In this document: positions 1 through 11,790 of the stretch, piece after piece
Layout: each line of letters opens with the position of its first letter
How positions within the stretch are numbered: position 1 is the first letter of the stretch
Assembly: GCA_037951165.1 (NCBI GenBank)
Contig: JBBDHG010000166.1
Coordinates: 1,683,501 to 1,747,500, forward strand
Direction: 5' to 3'
DNA: 64,000 nucleotides
Origin: Lophius americanus
Taxonomy: Eukaryota > Chordata > Actinopteri > Lophiiformes > Lophiidae
Notes under the pieces: generated by a model
What the model was told of the DNA's origin: nothing
The model's input: only the letters and a program-made list of their open reading frames with translations
Databases searched by the model: none
Made by a program: the position numbers and the translations under genes

Positions 1-984
1 ATCTGTAAAATTTGCCTGAACCTACCTCTGGAAAAATATTATGCAAATCCATCCATTTGTTTTTTCTGTAATCTTGCAAAAAAAAACAGACGGACAAAAC
101 AACCGAGATAGAAAAAAAAACATAACCCCATAACAACAGTTTTAGAGTGTAGGCTCTAAATCTCAGGCATGATCATAGTTAAATGACAGGCTGTGGATAA
201 ATGTGAATAAATAATTCAGGGAGGACGACAGAAAACAAGTTTTGATTGGATCTTTTTGGGTTCTTAATGCGTTTAAGAAAAACAAGACAAAAATAGAAAA
301 CACTCAGAGATCCACAAACATCTGCCAAGGCACGACTGAACTCAAGGTAGACATTATTATGATTAAAAAAAAAAGAAGCTTTTCTCACAATTGTTAAGAG
401 AACGAAATTATGATCACCAAATGTAACGTCACCAAAATATCATTATGTCTACGATATAACAAAACTAACGATATGGATAAAAGTATAAACTCCTTTACAT
501 TTACATTTATTCATTCATTCGTTTTCGTTACCCGCTGTTCTTATTCAGGACCACCTTGTGGTAGCAGATTTCTTCAGCTAGCTAGCAGGGGCTACCTAAA
601 AACTTGACGATGTAGGTATCAAGAGCTAATACACGGACTATTCCGACTGTTCGAACTGACAGGAAAAAGTGGTTTGCGATTTGCTGAGGAGCTCAGGACA
701 AGTCGAAAATTGCTAGCCACAACACGCTTCCGCCAAAAAAAAAAAGGCTGCGTCCAGCACTGATGACGTTTTTCCTGCGTCGTCGTTGTCGGAGACGCAT
801 CAGGACACATTAACATTCACATTGTAAAATATACGTGGTCAAATGCGTCCCATAACACCTGGGCATGTGGTTGGAGTGATCGGATCACGATGCGTTCTGT
901 TGATCGTTTTCACTTATATTCAGCGACGTGACTCGCTGACCACTTGTTATCCGATCGCCAAAAACGCGTTTTAAAACCAAGTCT
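1..984. other. Unique AT-rich non-coding stretch
   Basis: No gene recognised. The short frames on both strands are interrupted, have no splice-site context and resemble no family I know. There are a few poly-A/T runs and an ATTC/TTCATT-rich patch near 500-530. Low-information single-copy DNA. Confidence 0.55.
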
Positions 985-1195
985 AAACAGGGCCACGGAG
1001 AACGACAACCATTCACGTCGACGGGCGATTTAGAGTCGCCATTTCAACCATATCACATGTTTCTTGGACCCGGAGGGAACCAACGCAAACACTGGGAGAA
1101 CTCCTCACAGAAAAGCCGGGCAGAGGTGGACTTGAACCCCTAACTCACTTGCTGTGAGGCAACTGTGCTATTCACTGTTCCACCATGCTGCCCCC
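985..1195 (-). repeat. Common fish interspersed repeat (bipartite, tRNA-like head), copy 1
   Basis: On the minus strand this reads as the widespread teleost repeat that begins with a GGGCAGCATGGTGG-like head, continues through a GCCTCACAGCAAG segment and a GGTTCAAGTCC box, and ends with a segment about gagaactcc, cggagggaacc and aaccattcacg. The same segments recur on the minus strand at 8895-9110 and on the plus strand at 5065-5165 and 58985-59022. The ends are degenerate, so this is an old copy. Its exact class (SINE or DNA-element derivative) cannot be settled by eye. Confidence 0.6.
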
Positions 1196-2552
1196 CTTTT
1201 TTTAAAAAGAAAGATAAAGAAAATCCGTAGCGAGGTCAGCTCTAGTCGATGAAATCAGCTGGTTCTGGCGCTGCTCTGCACTGCGGCGTTAACCAGAGAG
1301 AATCGAAACTGACACAAAGGTAAACACTACGTCTCTTTCCCATCAGACATGGGCAACGGATTCCAGACTACAGTTGGTTGAGATTGTCAGGTGGTCCATT
1401 AGACTGTGGATGAAGGGGGCCCGCAGGAACGCAGCGCTGAGTCGTTATTCACTCGTTGTAGTACTTCTGGGTATCACTTTCTTCTCTGTGGAAGTACATG
1501 AACATATTTTGAGATACTAAGCAATCCTGTCTCGCCCTTTTTGAATGTTTGCCAATCTATTTCAGTACTTGAAATCCACTTGCCTGATACCGAACGTGAT
1601 TAAATTAAATTCTTGTCCTCTTTTGTCTAATTGTATTGCGCCTTCATACGATGCGCACCAATGGCAAAAATCAATTACTGCTTTTTCATAAAATCATGAA
1701 AAAAAAAAAATGATGCTGAACAGAGAGAAAGGGCAAGAACCTTTTGTTAATATATTTGTACAATCTTGATCTTCATAAGTGGATATTATCCGAATACTAA
1801 TAATACATTACAGCCAGACACAGGGAACACAATTGAAAACATCTCCCCGGCGCGGTCCACTCAACCAACGCAATAAATCTGAAAACATAATTGAAACCGT
1901 CTATTGAAATACAAGCCTCCATTGATCACTGCATGGTCTGAGGTTCTACGTATTTATTACTCAGTATCTGTCAGTAATGACAATCCTTACCTTGATGTGC
2001 CCTTCTTGGAGTCTAATTAAGTCTGTTTGATGGCTCATATTGTTGCAGAATGTAAATCAGTCTGCAGTTTCTCTGGGTCCATTATGTGCTGTATTGCTAA
2101 AGGGAGATGCTATGTTTAGCGCCACACTTGGGTTTCATTACCAAACATAATCCCTGGGTGACTTCAGTTCATTGTGATGGTCGAGAAGTGTGGCGTGTGT
2201 TTATTATTTCATCTTTTCTTATGTGTTGGTAATCTGTTATACTTTTGTAAACACATCAGGTATCATCATAAGACCTTTCCTACTTTTGGAGAAAATCCCT
2301 TCATGTCTAGTTTGGAACCCAAAAGGTGTGTTGGAATCCGTAGTTTCCAAATTTGATTGCTCAGTTCATCGTTGCAGCATCCCAAATGTTATTTTGGCGG
2401 ACTTACCTGCTCTCCGCCGGCTCCACAGAACACATTTGACCGTAAACATAACTGTTGTGACTGATACTGTCTGTAGAGAGTACTATGTGGCACGTGTTAA
2501 ATGATACTGCTTAGGTATTACCTCTCCTGATGAGGTTATGTTTTTCTTTCTT
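1196..2552. other. Unique non-coding stretch
   Basis: No gene recognised. Two overlapping plus-strand frames at 2174-2504 have no recognisable motif and no splice context. Composition is mixed, with an A run near 1700. Confidence 0.5.
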
Positions 2553-3090
2553 GGTTAGTTGGCTGGTTGGCTTGTTAGTTAGTTGGTTGGTTGGTCAGTT
2601 GGTAGGCTTATTGGCCGGTTGGTTGGCAGGCTTGTTGTTAGTTGGTTGGTTGTTAAGCGGGTTTTTAGTTGGTTTGTTGGTCTGTTGGTAGGCTGTTTGT
2701 CTGGTTGGTTGGTTGATAAGCTGGCAGGCTTGTTGTTAGTTGGTTGGTTGTTAAGCGGGTTTTTAGTTGGTTTGTTGGTCTGTCGGTAGGCTGTTTGTCT
2801 AGTTGGTTGGTTGATAAGCTGACAGGTTTGTTGTTTTGTGGGTCTGTTGGTAGGCTGTTTGTCTGGTTGGTTGGTCAGTTCGTTGATCAGTTGGCTGGCT
2901 GGTTTGTTGGTTGGTTGGTTAGTGGATTGATTGTATAGTTGTTGTTTGATTGTTTGGCAGGTCATTAGGCTGTTCGCCTAACGATTGGCTGGCTGGCTGG
3001 CTGGTTGGTTGGACGGTTGTGAGGCTAGTTGTCTAGTTGGGTTATTCGGCTTGTGGGGTACCTGGTTGGTTGGCTGGTTGGTTTATGAGC
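2553..3090 (+). repeat. (TTGG)-type minisatellite with 98-bp higher-order unit
   Basis: The stretch is a degenerate array of TTGG/CTGG/TTAG words. Within it a longer phrase recurs: the word TTGTTGTTA begins near 2632 and 2730, and a diverged match begins near 2828. This gives a higher-order period of 98 bp and close to three copies. The third is diverged, and the flanks are simple tetranucleotide. The open frames on both strands here (W/V/G/L-rich on plus, N/Q/P/T-rich on minus) follow from the repeat. Confidence 0.85.
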
Positions 3091-5054
3091 AGGATTAGGC
3101 AAATACTAGTGGAATGACCAAAAAGAATCACTTCAATAAAGAGTCGAAACCAGGAATAAATAACATCTCGCCTTGACAGTCAGACGGGGGGATTTTACAA
3201 AATTTGTTCCGATTACATAAACACCACAGCACCGACTTCAATGACAGACTAAATGGCTTTGCTTTGAAATTGAGAGAATAGGAAGCAGAATGATGAACTT
3301 GAGTTAAAATGCTTAAATTGTGGACAGAGTCCTCTAAATAACAAGACTGCCTGAGGGGGGATATCCATTTCACAACAGGCTCTGTTATTTTCCTTTATCA
3401 CTAAGGAGGACAGATTGGTGGGTTTTGGAATGGGGGGGAGAGACATGCACTTTCCCACTCCCGTCACTCTGTCATGCTCATTTCAGGGCAGACTGAGGCT
3501 CAGACCCATCAGCACATTATCATTCAAGTGTAGTTGCTGTCTGAATCAAGGACACTGGCATTATCATAAGAATGAATGGCCAGCTGACATCACTGAAACA
3601 CAGATATCTTTCACTTGCAGCGAGCAACCTTTCTCCCTTTTCCTAGTTTGTGCGTATTATAGCGCTTTTTTCCCCAGCATTGGAAAGGGTAATGCTGTTC
3701 CCACTTGCTGAACAAAAGCACCGCGATTCAATCACTCATGAATCAACTTAATGCATTTTGCATTTTAATGGATCCAGCTGTATATATATATTTATATATA
3801 CCGCACCTACATTCCATAATTTTACCGAACTGACGCTGTTTGACGTCCGTTGTGCGTCGGGCTCCCTGGAGTTGCAGCTCTGTGGATGGGAAACGCTCTT
3901 CTCCCTTATCAAGCTGTTCCACTCGGAGAACACGCGCCCCTGTGCTATTAGACATGTAAATGGAAATTGGAGGTAGGTGGTAATGCTTTTCCGGCTCTCT
4001 CGCAGCTGCACGCTATTCAGATCAGGAGACCAGTGCCACCCGGTGGTGGCATGCGGGGCAGAAGTCCAAGATGCATGAGTTGTGTTCAAAACCATCATGA
4101 TATTAAAACCATCAGTTTTAAAACCAGGGTTAATGGGTAAATACATGATTTCAGTTTCAACGTATAGCATGATGCGCTGCTCATTCCTTCGCAGTCATTT
4201 AAAATGACGCCGTGTGTTTAATTAGGATAATAAAGAGGCCTCAAAAATAGCTCCGTTACGTCTATACTCTCACTGTAGGTTCATGTTTGAGGGTCAGCGC
4301 TTCGTGTCGTATCTGAATAAACGTCAAATGAGTAGCTCAGTGCGGTTTCATGCTTCTCCAGATTTGCAGTCTCATCAAACCCACGCAGGCATTCGCCGTT
4401 GATCAGAGTCATTTTGTCTCGCTGTGCCCACAGACGTGACTCACCACAGAACAGCTGAAACATTCAAGCACACAGGTAGACCATCTAGTTTCTATCCGGT
4501 CAACCAGCGAGGAGAACATCAGCAAACTGAACGTGTTCATGGGAAATGAGGTTTAGAAGTTTGAAGAAATGTATTTAATCCTTTTTTCATCTTGGTTTAG
4601 GACTGAAGGACCTGACACAGGTGTCACAACCTCTCCACCATCTCCACCCAACACCGCCCAACAGAGTTCATGTTGGAGATCCAGATGATGTTTTGCACTT
4701 TTGCACCAGTGTGGCCAGTATAAATTCTAAAATGTTAATGAAAATGACCCCCCCCCCTCTGTGAGAAATGCGATGGATGTCCCTACTGTGCTGAAGAAAG
4801 AACTTTCCTTAAGTGGTTCTGTTAAGCCGAGGCAAATTCTCTGTGGTTCAAACACGATGCTGATCTCAAGTCTCGATAAGCTCCAATATGAGCCTTTTTT
4901 GCGTTTGAGTCCATGTGAACTTATTTTATGATGTAAAACTGAAGCAAAAAAGTTGGATTTTGGAATCGTGAAGAAAACGAGGAAAATCCGACGAGGAAAT
5001 CACACGCGGAAAAGAATTACCACGATGGCCCAGTTCATCTTACACCGCAGGTGA
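3091..5054. other. Unique non-coding stretch
   Basis: No gene recognised. It holds a short TA-rich tract (3780-3800) and C runs near 4750. Parts of 3500-3750 and 3960-4230 have the mixed, TAAT-containing texture of conserved non-coding DNA, but nothing is diagnostic. Open frames at 3415-3711 and 3748-4170 resemble no known family. Confidence 0.45.
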
Positions 5055-5165
5055 CGAGGACTTGAAGGCGATGCAGCCGGTAGAAGAGTCGTTTCCCAGC
5101 AAGAAGGTTCTGGGTTCAAATCCACCTATGACCATAAACCGGATCAGCGTCACAGAAAATGGATT
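5055..5165 (+). repeat. Fragment of the common fish repeat, plus orientation
   Basis: Contains a degenerate CAGCAAGAAGGTTCTGGG segment followed by a GGTTCAAATCC-like B-box (about 5111-5125). These are in the order seen in the minus-strand copy at 985-1195. Only the head portion is recognisable. Confidence 0.5.
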
Positions 5166-5769
5166 ATCTCTGACTCTGGTTGACAGGATTATAAAAAGAA
5201 GTTCATAAATGTGTTCCACGGGAACTTTGTATTTCTGCTAATGAGCTAATTATCTCGTTATCATGAGAAAAACAAGTGCGTTGAATTAAGTCTTCATGAT
5301 GATGGAGATTTTAGTTACATGACGGCACAACCCTGAAAATAAGAGGCTCCCAAAAAAATATGAAAAGAAACAGTGGCTCGAAAAAACAACCAATCAGAGT
5401 TAATGATGACCATAAATCACGCAGTAGATGTATTAGACTTGCTTAACAAAACATTTATACACTTTTAGAAAAGTCTTGCATAATGACTTCCGATGTTGCC
5501 ATGGCGACTTGTACACAGAGCTGGAAAAGCAATTCTGGCCTGTTAAGCCTCGAATTAAACAGAATCTGATGTGGAGACCAATGATGAAAACTGCTTGACC
5601 CGCCATTTTCATCTTGAAGTGGTCGCTGCAGCTTTGAGACTCCAGATCTCTGATTTAATTAAAAATAAAAAAAATAAAAAATGGTTGCTTGTTTTCTTGC
5701 GATAATGAAATCTTGTTATCAAGAGAAAATGGCCATAAATAAATATATGCCGTCATGGCGGTTCTCATC
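5166..5769. other. Unique non-coding stretch
   Basis: No gene or repeat recognised. AT-rich, with an A/T tract near 5660-5690. Confidence 0.45.
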
Positions 5770-6376
5770 TAATCACACATTGCACATTTAATCACTCCGA
5801 GGAACACGGCAAGTTAAGATGTTCGCGTTAGCAGTGTGGCTAAAGCTTGGGGAGCTCAGAGCCGTGAGCCCACTGAATGTGAGTATCAATACAGTCATTT
5901 ATGGTTTTAAAACTTTAAAACCCGAAAGCGTTCAGCATAACGAACGTAATCACACACTTCTAATTTAATAACTGAGGAACATAGCAAGTTTTAAGCTAAC
6001 GTTAATAGTGCGGCTAAGGCTAACGGGAGCTCAGAGCCAGGTACAAGCCCTGAAGTCGTAGCTTAAATATAACATATAATGGACTGAACGACGCTTAAAA
6101 AGTTTTATTCTCACTTCAAAATGTTATGCAATTAGTTTCAGAAACACGTTATACACTAGTACGTTAATTTCAACAGATCAGAATACATACACAACGCCGC
6201 CCAACCTCCTCACTTCCAATGAAATCCTTCAAAGTGAGAGCACTTAAAGTACATTACTTACGATGATATTTAAACTCTAAAGAAAAATCATCGGAATCGG
6301 CCAAAATCGGTATCGGCCGTTCCCACTTTATAAAAACCGGTCAGCCGAGAAACTTTCAATCGGTGCATCTGTAGCA
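5770..6376. mobile_element. hAT-like non-autonomous DNA element, degenerate
   Basis: The right end carries the words ATCGGCCAAAATCGG, TATCGGCCG and a terminal TCGGTGCATCTGTA. These are typical of hAT-type fossils in fish genomes. Two related segments of about 100 bp (5772-5872 and 5949-6052) share gaggaaca, gcaagtt, ggctaa and gggagctcagagcc at a spacing near 178 bp, so the left part contains an internal duplication. No transposase reading frame is left. A related fragment is at 47080-47365. Confidence 0.45.
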
Positions 6377-6894
6377 TCCACACAGGGAAATAGAAGCGTT
6401 ACATTTACTCAAAGACATGAATGATAAATTATACATGAATGGTTATTTGGTTTTCATAATTTAACTGCTTTTGTTGACACTCTCGGAAAAACGACAGCAA
6501 TGTGTCGGTTCAGTGGATGGACACCGAAGAAACTTTGATTGCGTTGTTTTTTGAAGACTTCATTTCTGGCCATTAAACGTAGTTGAGTAAAGTGAATCTG
6601 CTCGATTTTCGAAAAATGGAATAATAATGGTTAGAGATAATTTCTTGTATTACATGTATTTTGATTTTGCAGCAGATATTGTTTTTATTGTTATTGTTTT
6701 TCTGCGCGTGAGTGCTTGCGACCTTTAAATGTCCTCCTTGAGAGTCGAGCCTATTACTTGTCATTCGGAACTAATACATTGTTTCTCATCGAAGTGGACG
6801 AGATGCAACTTGTGTGTTTTGTGCGTTCCGAAAAAAAGTTTACTGAACGAATGCAACAAAATTAGAAGCTAAAAGTTTTCCTGAAATTCCTGAA
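6377..6894. other. Unique non-coding stretch
   Basis: No gene recognised. AT-rich single-copy DNA leading into a regulatory-looking block. Confidence 0.45.
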
Positions 6895-7080
6895 CGCATC
6901 GCTCATCTGAGGAATTCCCTTTGCAATTGAGGCCGAGGCTGTTGTTTGATTGCAAAAAATTAATATTTCAAATGAGGAATTGATTGCATATTATGGGATA
7001 CTAACACTCCTATGGCAGAAAATACATTTGCATATATATTACAAAGCTTGGTGGTACCAGTAAGACGGACAGATATCGAG
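6895..7080. promoter_or_regulatory. Candidate conserved non-coding element
   Basis: Dense in homeodomain and POU-type words (TTGATTGCA, TTAATATTTCAAAT, TTGATTGCATATTA, TTTGCATATATA) without simple-repeat structure or coding potential. That texture is common in teleost developmental enhancers. The assignment is an inference from composition only and needs a cross-species alignment. Confidence 0.3.
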
Positions 7081-7359
7081 CCGGTGAAGCTGCAGGATTG
7101 AATTTCAGAATAATTGAATCAATCAGTTATTTTTTCAAAATGTAGAAAACCTAAGATTACATTTCTCTGCTGTCACAGAGTTGAGTAAGGAACTTTTTCT
7201 TTTTTTCTCTCCAGCTCCCGAATGCATCGCTCTCTGAAGCCCCCCACCCCCTCATCCCCGTCTTATCATCTTCTCCACCGCACGCCGTACCGTCTCACTG
7301 GTGATGAATGACCACGGCGCAGGAAGACAGGATGACTTCTCGCCACGACCACACGGATG

Positions 7360-7850
7360 CCGCGCTTTCAACGCCTCTCCAGAAAAGATTCATTACCGTA
7401 ATTAAAGTTCTGTTTTTGCCACGTTCTCCCGCGAAAAGTCACTCCGCGCCATCACTCCGGCCCCTCAACAGAAACAAAGCCTGCTGCGGCCCCGCCGATA
7501 TCAGAAGGCTCTGCTGTTTTTTTCTATTTTTATCGAGGTGGACATCACCAGCTTGGATAATCAACTCCAACAGATTGCACTCTGGGAAACAAATTGCTTC
7601 ATTTAAGCATGAAAATGATTGAGCAAAAGGATGACAAACACGGCGGAGCGCATTCATCAAAGCTGTTTACACGAGACACGAATCACGGCTGCTTGATCCA
7701 CTTGAAAAATTGCTTTGTTAGAGTCACAATTTATCACTGGCATGTTGTATTTACTGAAAAACAAATCTGTCAGATGCTTGTCAAGATACATTCAACATGT
7801 CAATTAGCAGCGCCGAGTATAATTAGCGAGCGCTCTGGCGTCTGAGCTTC
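7360..7850. promoter_or_regulatory. Candidate conserved non-coding element
   Basis: A long non-repetitive stretch mixing CpG-containing segments with homeodomain words (CCGTAATTAAAG, GATAATCAAC, CAATTAGCAG, TATAATTAGCGAGC). The open frames at 7308-7622 and 7594-7845 show no motif, no splice pattern and no family resemblance, so I read it as possible regulatory DNA. Inference only. Confidence 0.3.
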
Positions 7851-8212
7851 CCAGACTTCCTAGTGTTACAGTTCACGTGTGGAGTTGAAACGTTTGAAGG
7901 TGAAGAACAAAAGCTTGGGGAAACGGCGGCGTCCACGTCGTCATCCAGCCGGGTAGCGTTCTAATGTGATGTGTTCCGTGTTGCGTTCAGACAGGTGTCA
8001 AGTGAAAGGATTGGGGTGCGGCTAAAAGAACAAGCGCAGATGCATTAGCATGACGGGTCGACGAGTGAAGGGGAGAGAATGAAAAATATGAGAATCGTTC
8101 TCCGCCGCTGCTGTTAAAACACCAAATCAGAAACTGGGACTATTCTGTCGTTCCCGACAGGAAGGGCGTATCCCCGGAGATTTCCCAAAATCCTAATCTC
8201 GAATTGAACTCC
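7851..8212. other. Unique non-coding stretch
   Basis: No gene or repeat recognised. Confidence 0.45.
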
Positions 8213-8310
8213 TCAAATCAAATGTGAAGTTCTATCCACAGTATTTTTTAGTAAGGACGCTCCTTGATGTGAGTCAAATATAAACTATTAGGATTAAATA
8301 GGGTATAAAT
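8213..8310 (+). repeat. Dispersed repeat family A, copy 1 (left-end fragment)
   Basis: Begins with GAACTCCTCAAATCAAATG, the left boundary word shared with the copies at about 41365 and 61915. It then has a GTATTTTTTAGTAA-like segment and one degenerate monomer start (GCTCCTTGATGTGAGTC, then AAACTATTAGGATTAAA). Truncated after one monomer. Confidence 0.6.
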
Positions 8311-8317
8311 GAGGTAT

Positions 8318-8898
8318 AGCTATTTATTCTCAATATTCTCAATATTTAGACTTTATTCTGGATGTTTTAAAGTTGTTCTCGACGTTTTGACTTTATTTTA
8401 GACATTGCGATTTTATTCTCAACATTTTTACTTTATTATCGATGTTTCAACTTTATTTTCAACGTTTCAACTTAATTCTCGATGTTTCGTCTTTATTCTC
8501 CATGTTTCGATTTTTTTGTCAACGTTTTGACATTATTTTAGACATTTCGACTGTATTTTAGACATTTTGACTAAATATTTGGTGTGTCGACTTTATTCTC
8601 AACGTTTTGACTTTATTCTCGACTTTTCGACTGTATTTTCGACTTTTCGACTTTATTTTCGACTTTTCGACTTTATTCTTGAAGTTTCAACTTTATTCCC
8701 AACTTTTCCATGTAATTCTCAATGCTTCGACTTCATTGTCAACATTTCAACGTTATTCTCGACGTTTCGACTTTTTTCTCGGCGATTCGATTTTATTTTA
8801 GACATTTCGACTTCATTTCAACGTTTCGACTTTATTCCCGACGTTTCAACGTTATTCTCGACGTTTCAATATTATTCTTGACATCTCGACTTCATGTA
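8318..8898 (+). repeat. 20-bp-unit degenerate minisatellite
   Basis: About 28 degenerate copies of a 20-bp unit, best seen at 8640-8690 as TTTCGACTTTATTTTCGACT. Copies differ by single substitutions (cgacg/aacgt/gacat). Because 20 is not a multiple of 3 and the unit lacks stops, several frames stay open, giving false F/R/L/S-rich peptides. Not coding. Confidence 0.85.
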
Positions 8899-9110
8899 CC
8901 CTGGATCAGGTTACACCCTGAACAAGTAGTTCATCAAAGGGTCAACATATGTAGAAAAAAAACAACCATTCATGCTCACAGGGACCTTAGGGTCATTGTA
9001 CAATCACCAGTTCACCTACGCCGGACGTTCTTAGACTGGGGTGGTCTAAGAACCTGGAAGCGTACCTGGAGAGAACCTACTTTAACTCAACACAGAAAAG
9101 CCCCAAAGAT
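8899..9110 (-). repeat. Common fish interspersed repeat, copy 2
   Basis: Shows the landmarks of the copy at 985-1195 in the same order: aaccattcatgctcaca, caccagttcacc, the cttagactgggg segment, cctggagagaacc and cacagaaaagcccc. Minus orientation, heavily diverged. Confidence 0.55.
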
Positions 9111-11790
9111 TGTTAAAGGTGCATTTTTACCCGAAACCGTCTTGATGCTAGGCATTTGTTTTGACCCACTGCTTTGAATCTCAAATCTAATCCCGTAAAC
9201 AAACCGAGTTTATTAACGACATGCCTGTAGATCGCCGAAAACATCACTCCTCTCACATACTTCTTTGCTTTGAAAAAACAGCTGAACGCCACCGCCAGCC
9301 TGACGTGTTCCTTCTCCCATTACATTCTGATGAGGTCTAATTAAACAAACTGTATTCTAACTCCCGCCCTTTACGGTCACCGTAACAACCTTGTCTAATC
9401 TCAGATGATGGTTTATCAGAGGGCAGTTTTAGCCCGCCGCTCCATGTTTGTCTTCGGCCCGATCTTCACGCCCCGGAGATGATAATTGAAATGCGTGGAA
9501 GGTGTTGGGTTCACGCAGCATTCGTCCTTGAGTCCGTACACAGGTGTTGATGACATGCCAGGCTGAAGCCACTGTGGAGCCACTGATGAAAAGAGATTGA
9601 AGGTCGAATGGGAACTGTTCTCCTGAATCAGCTTCACGTTTCAAACAATCTCTGGAAGTCTCCAGCAGTAACACACACTAATGGATATTTTCTCTGATTA
9701 TTGGTACTTAATCTGGGGCAGGAGGTAAAGTCGCCGCCAGGAGTGCATTGGTTTAGAATATTCATGTCCCAGACTCCAGTTGGTGTATTTCTGGTCATAA
9801 ACTTCAGTTCATGAGGTTCACCTACTTGAAGAAACGTCAGTTTGACGCAGTTTTGTTCATGGGAGTTTCCTACCACCTTCTGCTTGAGTGAGATTTCATA
9901 CAACATTGTCTTGTGTTACATAAACAAAAGCTTAAGCAATTGGCTGGGAGATCAAAGAATTAAGTCTTCGATTCGGGAAGAGGTGTACGTCTGAGTGTCT
10001 TCATTTCCCTGGGAGCTTCATTAAATCCTAATCAGCCGGGCCGACCGTATTTTCGGGATTTCCATCCAAACACCAATTTGGAGAGAGAAATCGGATTTTA
10101 GCTCACATCGGGGTTTTGTTGGCTCGGAGCCATCGAGTTTTTGAGGTGTGAGAGGATAATCTTTTTTCTTTTTTCTTATCAAAATCGGTTTCATCATTCC
10201 AGCCACTGCAGGTGGCAATAAATTCACACTGTGCTACTTTTTTTTTTATTCCACAGCTTTGTTTTGCCTTTTGGGATCTGGATGTTTTGAGTTGATCCGG
10301 TAAAAAATAATTAAGGAGATACTTGACAGCACCCTGGTGAATTTAACTTTTTTCTGAGTTTGCTGCAAACTACAGAACTCCGTGGGGATCTTTGTATTTG
10401 GAAGCAGAAGTTCCGGATTAAACCTTATGTTGCGCCTCAGCTCACCCCGTCCTATCCAAGAATCTATGACGGCATCCAGAATGATGTCATCACCTGTGAC
10501 TGCATCAAGTAGCCTCTCGAGAGAAGAAGTTCCTCTGGGTCAAGATATGTAGAAATGTTTAATTATTTATAGTAACCCTTGCTGTGGGAGTACCCCCGTT
10601 TGAGAAACACTGATCCAGCACAAGAAAAAAGGCACGGAGCGTGAAACCATTCCGACATAGAGGTTAAACATGAATGTCAGACTCGTGGAACCATTGAAAG
10701 GTAAACCGGTGGCTCCAATGCAGGGGCGAGCTGTAAAACCACCTTCACCCCCAACCTTTCAAAGCAACACAAGGCCATTAGTGGAGGGGCAGAAATGCAC
10801 CACAGCTTATCCAAAGACCGGCATCCCTGCCGACCCCCCACCGTATATCCTCCTGCACTGTGGGCCGTCCCTCCACCCTCTGAATGACTCTCCTGAAGAG
10901 TCATTCCTTTTTTTTATGGATATATTGTTTACTGCGCACTTTTGATCAGATTACAGTCAAGACCTCTCATGAAAAGCGAGATGTTTTTAACCACTGTAGC
11001 CCCCCCACACAGCTATTTTTTTTCCCAGACAATATTTGGTACTCTGCTAGTCTTGCGCGTCAGACCTCAGTCGGGTTAGCCGTAAATTGCTTTTTGTCAG
11101 ACAAGACCCCAGTTCCATTACGGTCGGTGGAAACCCGTCTGATGGGAGGAGCTGTCACCTTGAGGCTGATGTGTGTCACGACTGACTGACGGCGTTCCCT
11201 CCCTCCGTCTTCCTTCCCTCTCTTCTGTTTGTCTCTATTCCTCTATCTCCCCTCCTATCACGTCAAACCCTTACTCTGCAGCGTTTTTAAATCAGACTCC
11301 TCCTGCTAGCATCTCCGATTTTCAATCAATTTAAGGCACGGCACCGCTCACTGTTGTCTGCTCTCTGTCAGACTTCCCAGCAGCCACCCCTGGAGAGAAA
11401 AGAAGCCGAATCCATCAGGGACATAAACCGATAACACTTTGTTATTCAGGCTACACGTCTGAATAACACCCCGGGTCTACCGCATTTCCTCGTTCCCCTC
11501 CTCAGTACTAGTTCAAGTCCGTCAAGCATTGGTAAAAGTTGCAACTTTGGATAATTTAAAAGATATTACTTTTTGTAAAGGAAGCAGAAGTGGGATGATT
11601 TTAGCAAACCACCCCAGAACTACAAGCTAGGTTTTCCGGGTCGATGCTGGGGAAGGGTCGTAGGATGTCCTTTCCAAGTAAGATGAATCTTCAGCAGCCA
11701 ATAAAGGTTTTCTCATTGTCTCTACTGTTTCACTCAGATCCCCTCTCACATGATGTGAACAATATTATTGTCCTTGGATTAGCAGGATAT
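9111..11790. other. Unique non-coding stretch
   Basis: No gene recognised with confidence. Minus-strand frames at 9416-9906 are open for 90 and then about 70 codons with a frame change between them, but show no known domain. A perfect 10-bp inverted repeat with a 5-nt spacer (GAATGACTCT/AGAGTCATTC) is at 10882-10906. The 10670-10945 frames (both strands) are unassigned. Confidence 0.4.

Noticed and set aside
2579..2965. 128-codon N/Q/P/T-rich minus frame
   Set aside because: Artefact of the TTGG minisatellite.
8567..9177. F/R/L/S-rich frames of 104 and 151 codons
   Set aside because: Produced by the 20-bp minisatellite; they decay outside it.
10882..10906. Inverted repeat as a terminator or regulatory hairpin
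   Set aside because: A 10-bp stem is short, and intrinsic terminators do not apply to this vertebrate-type DNA.
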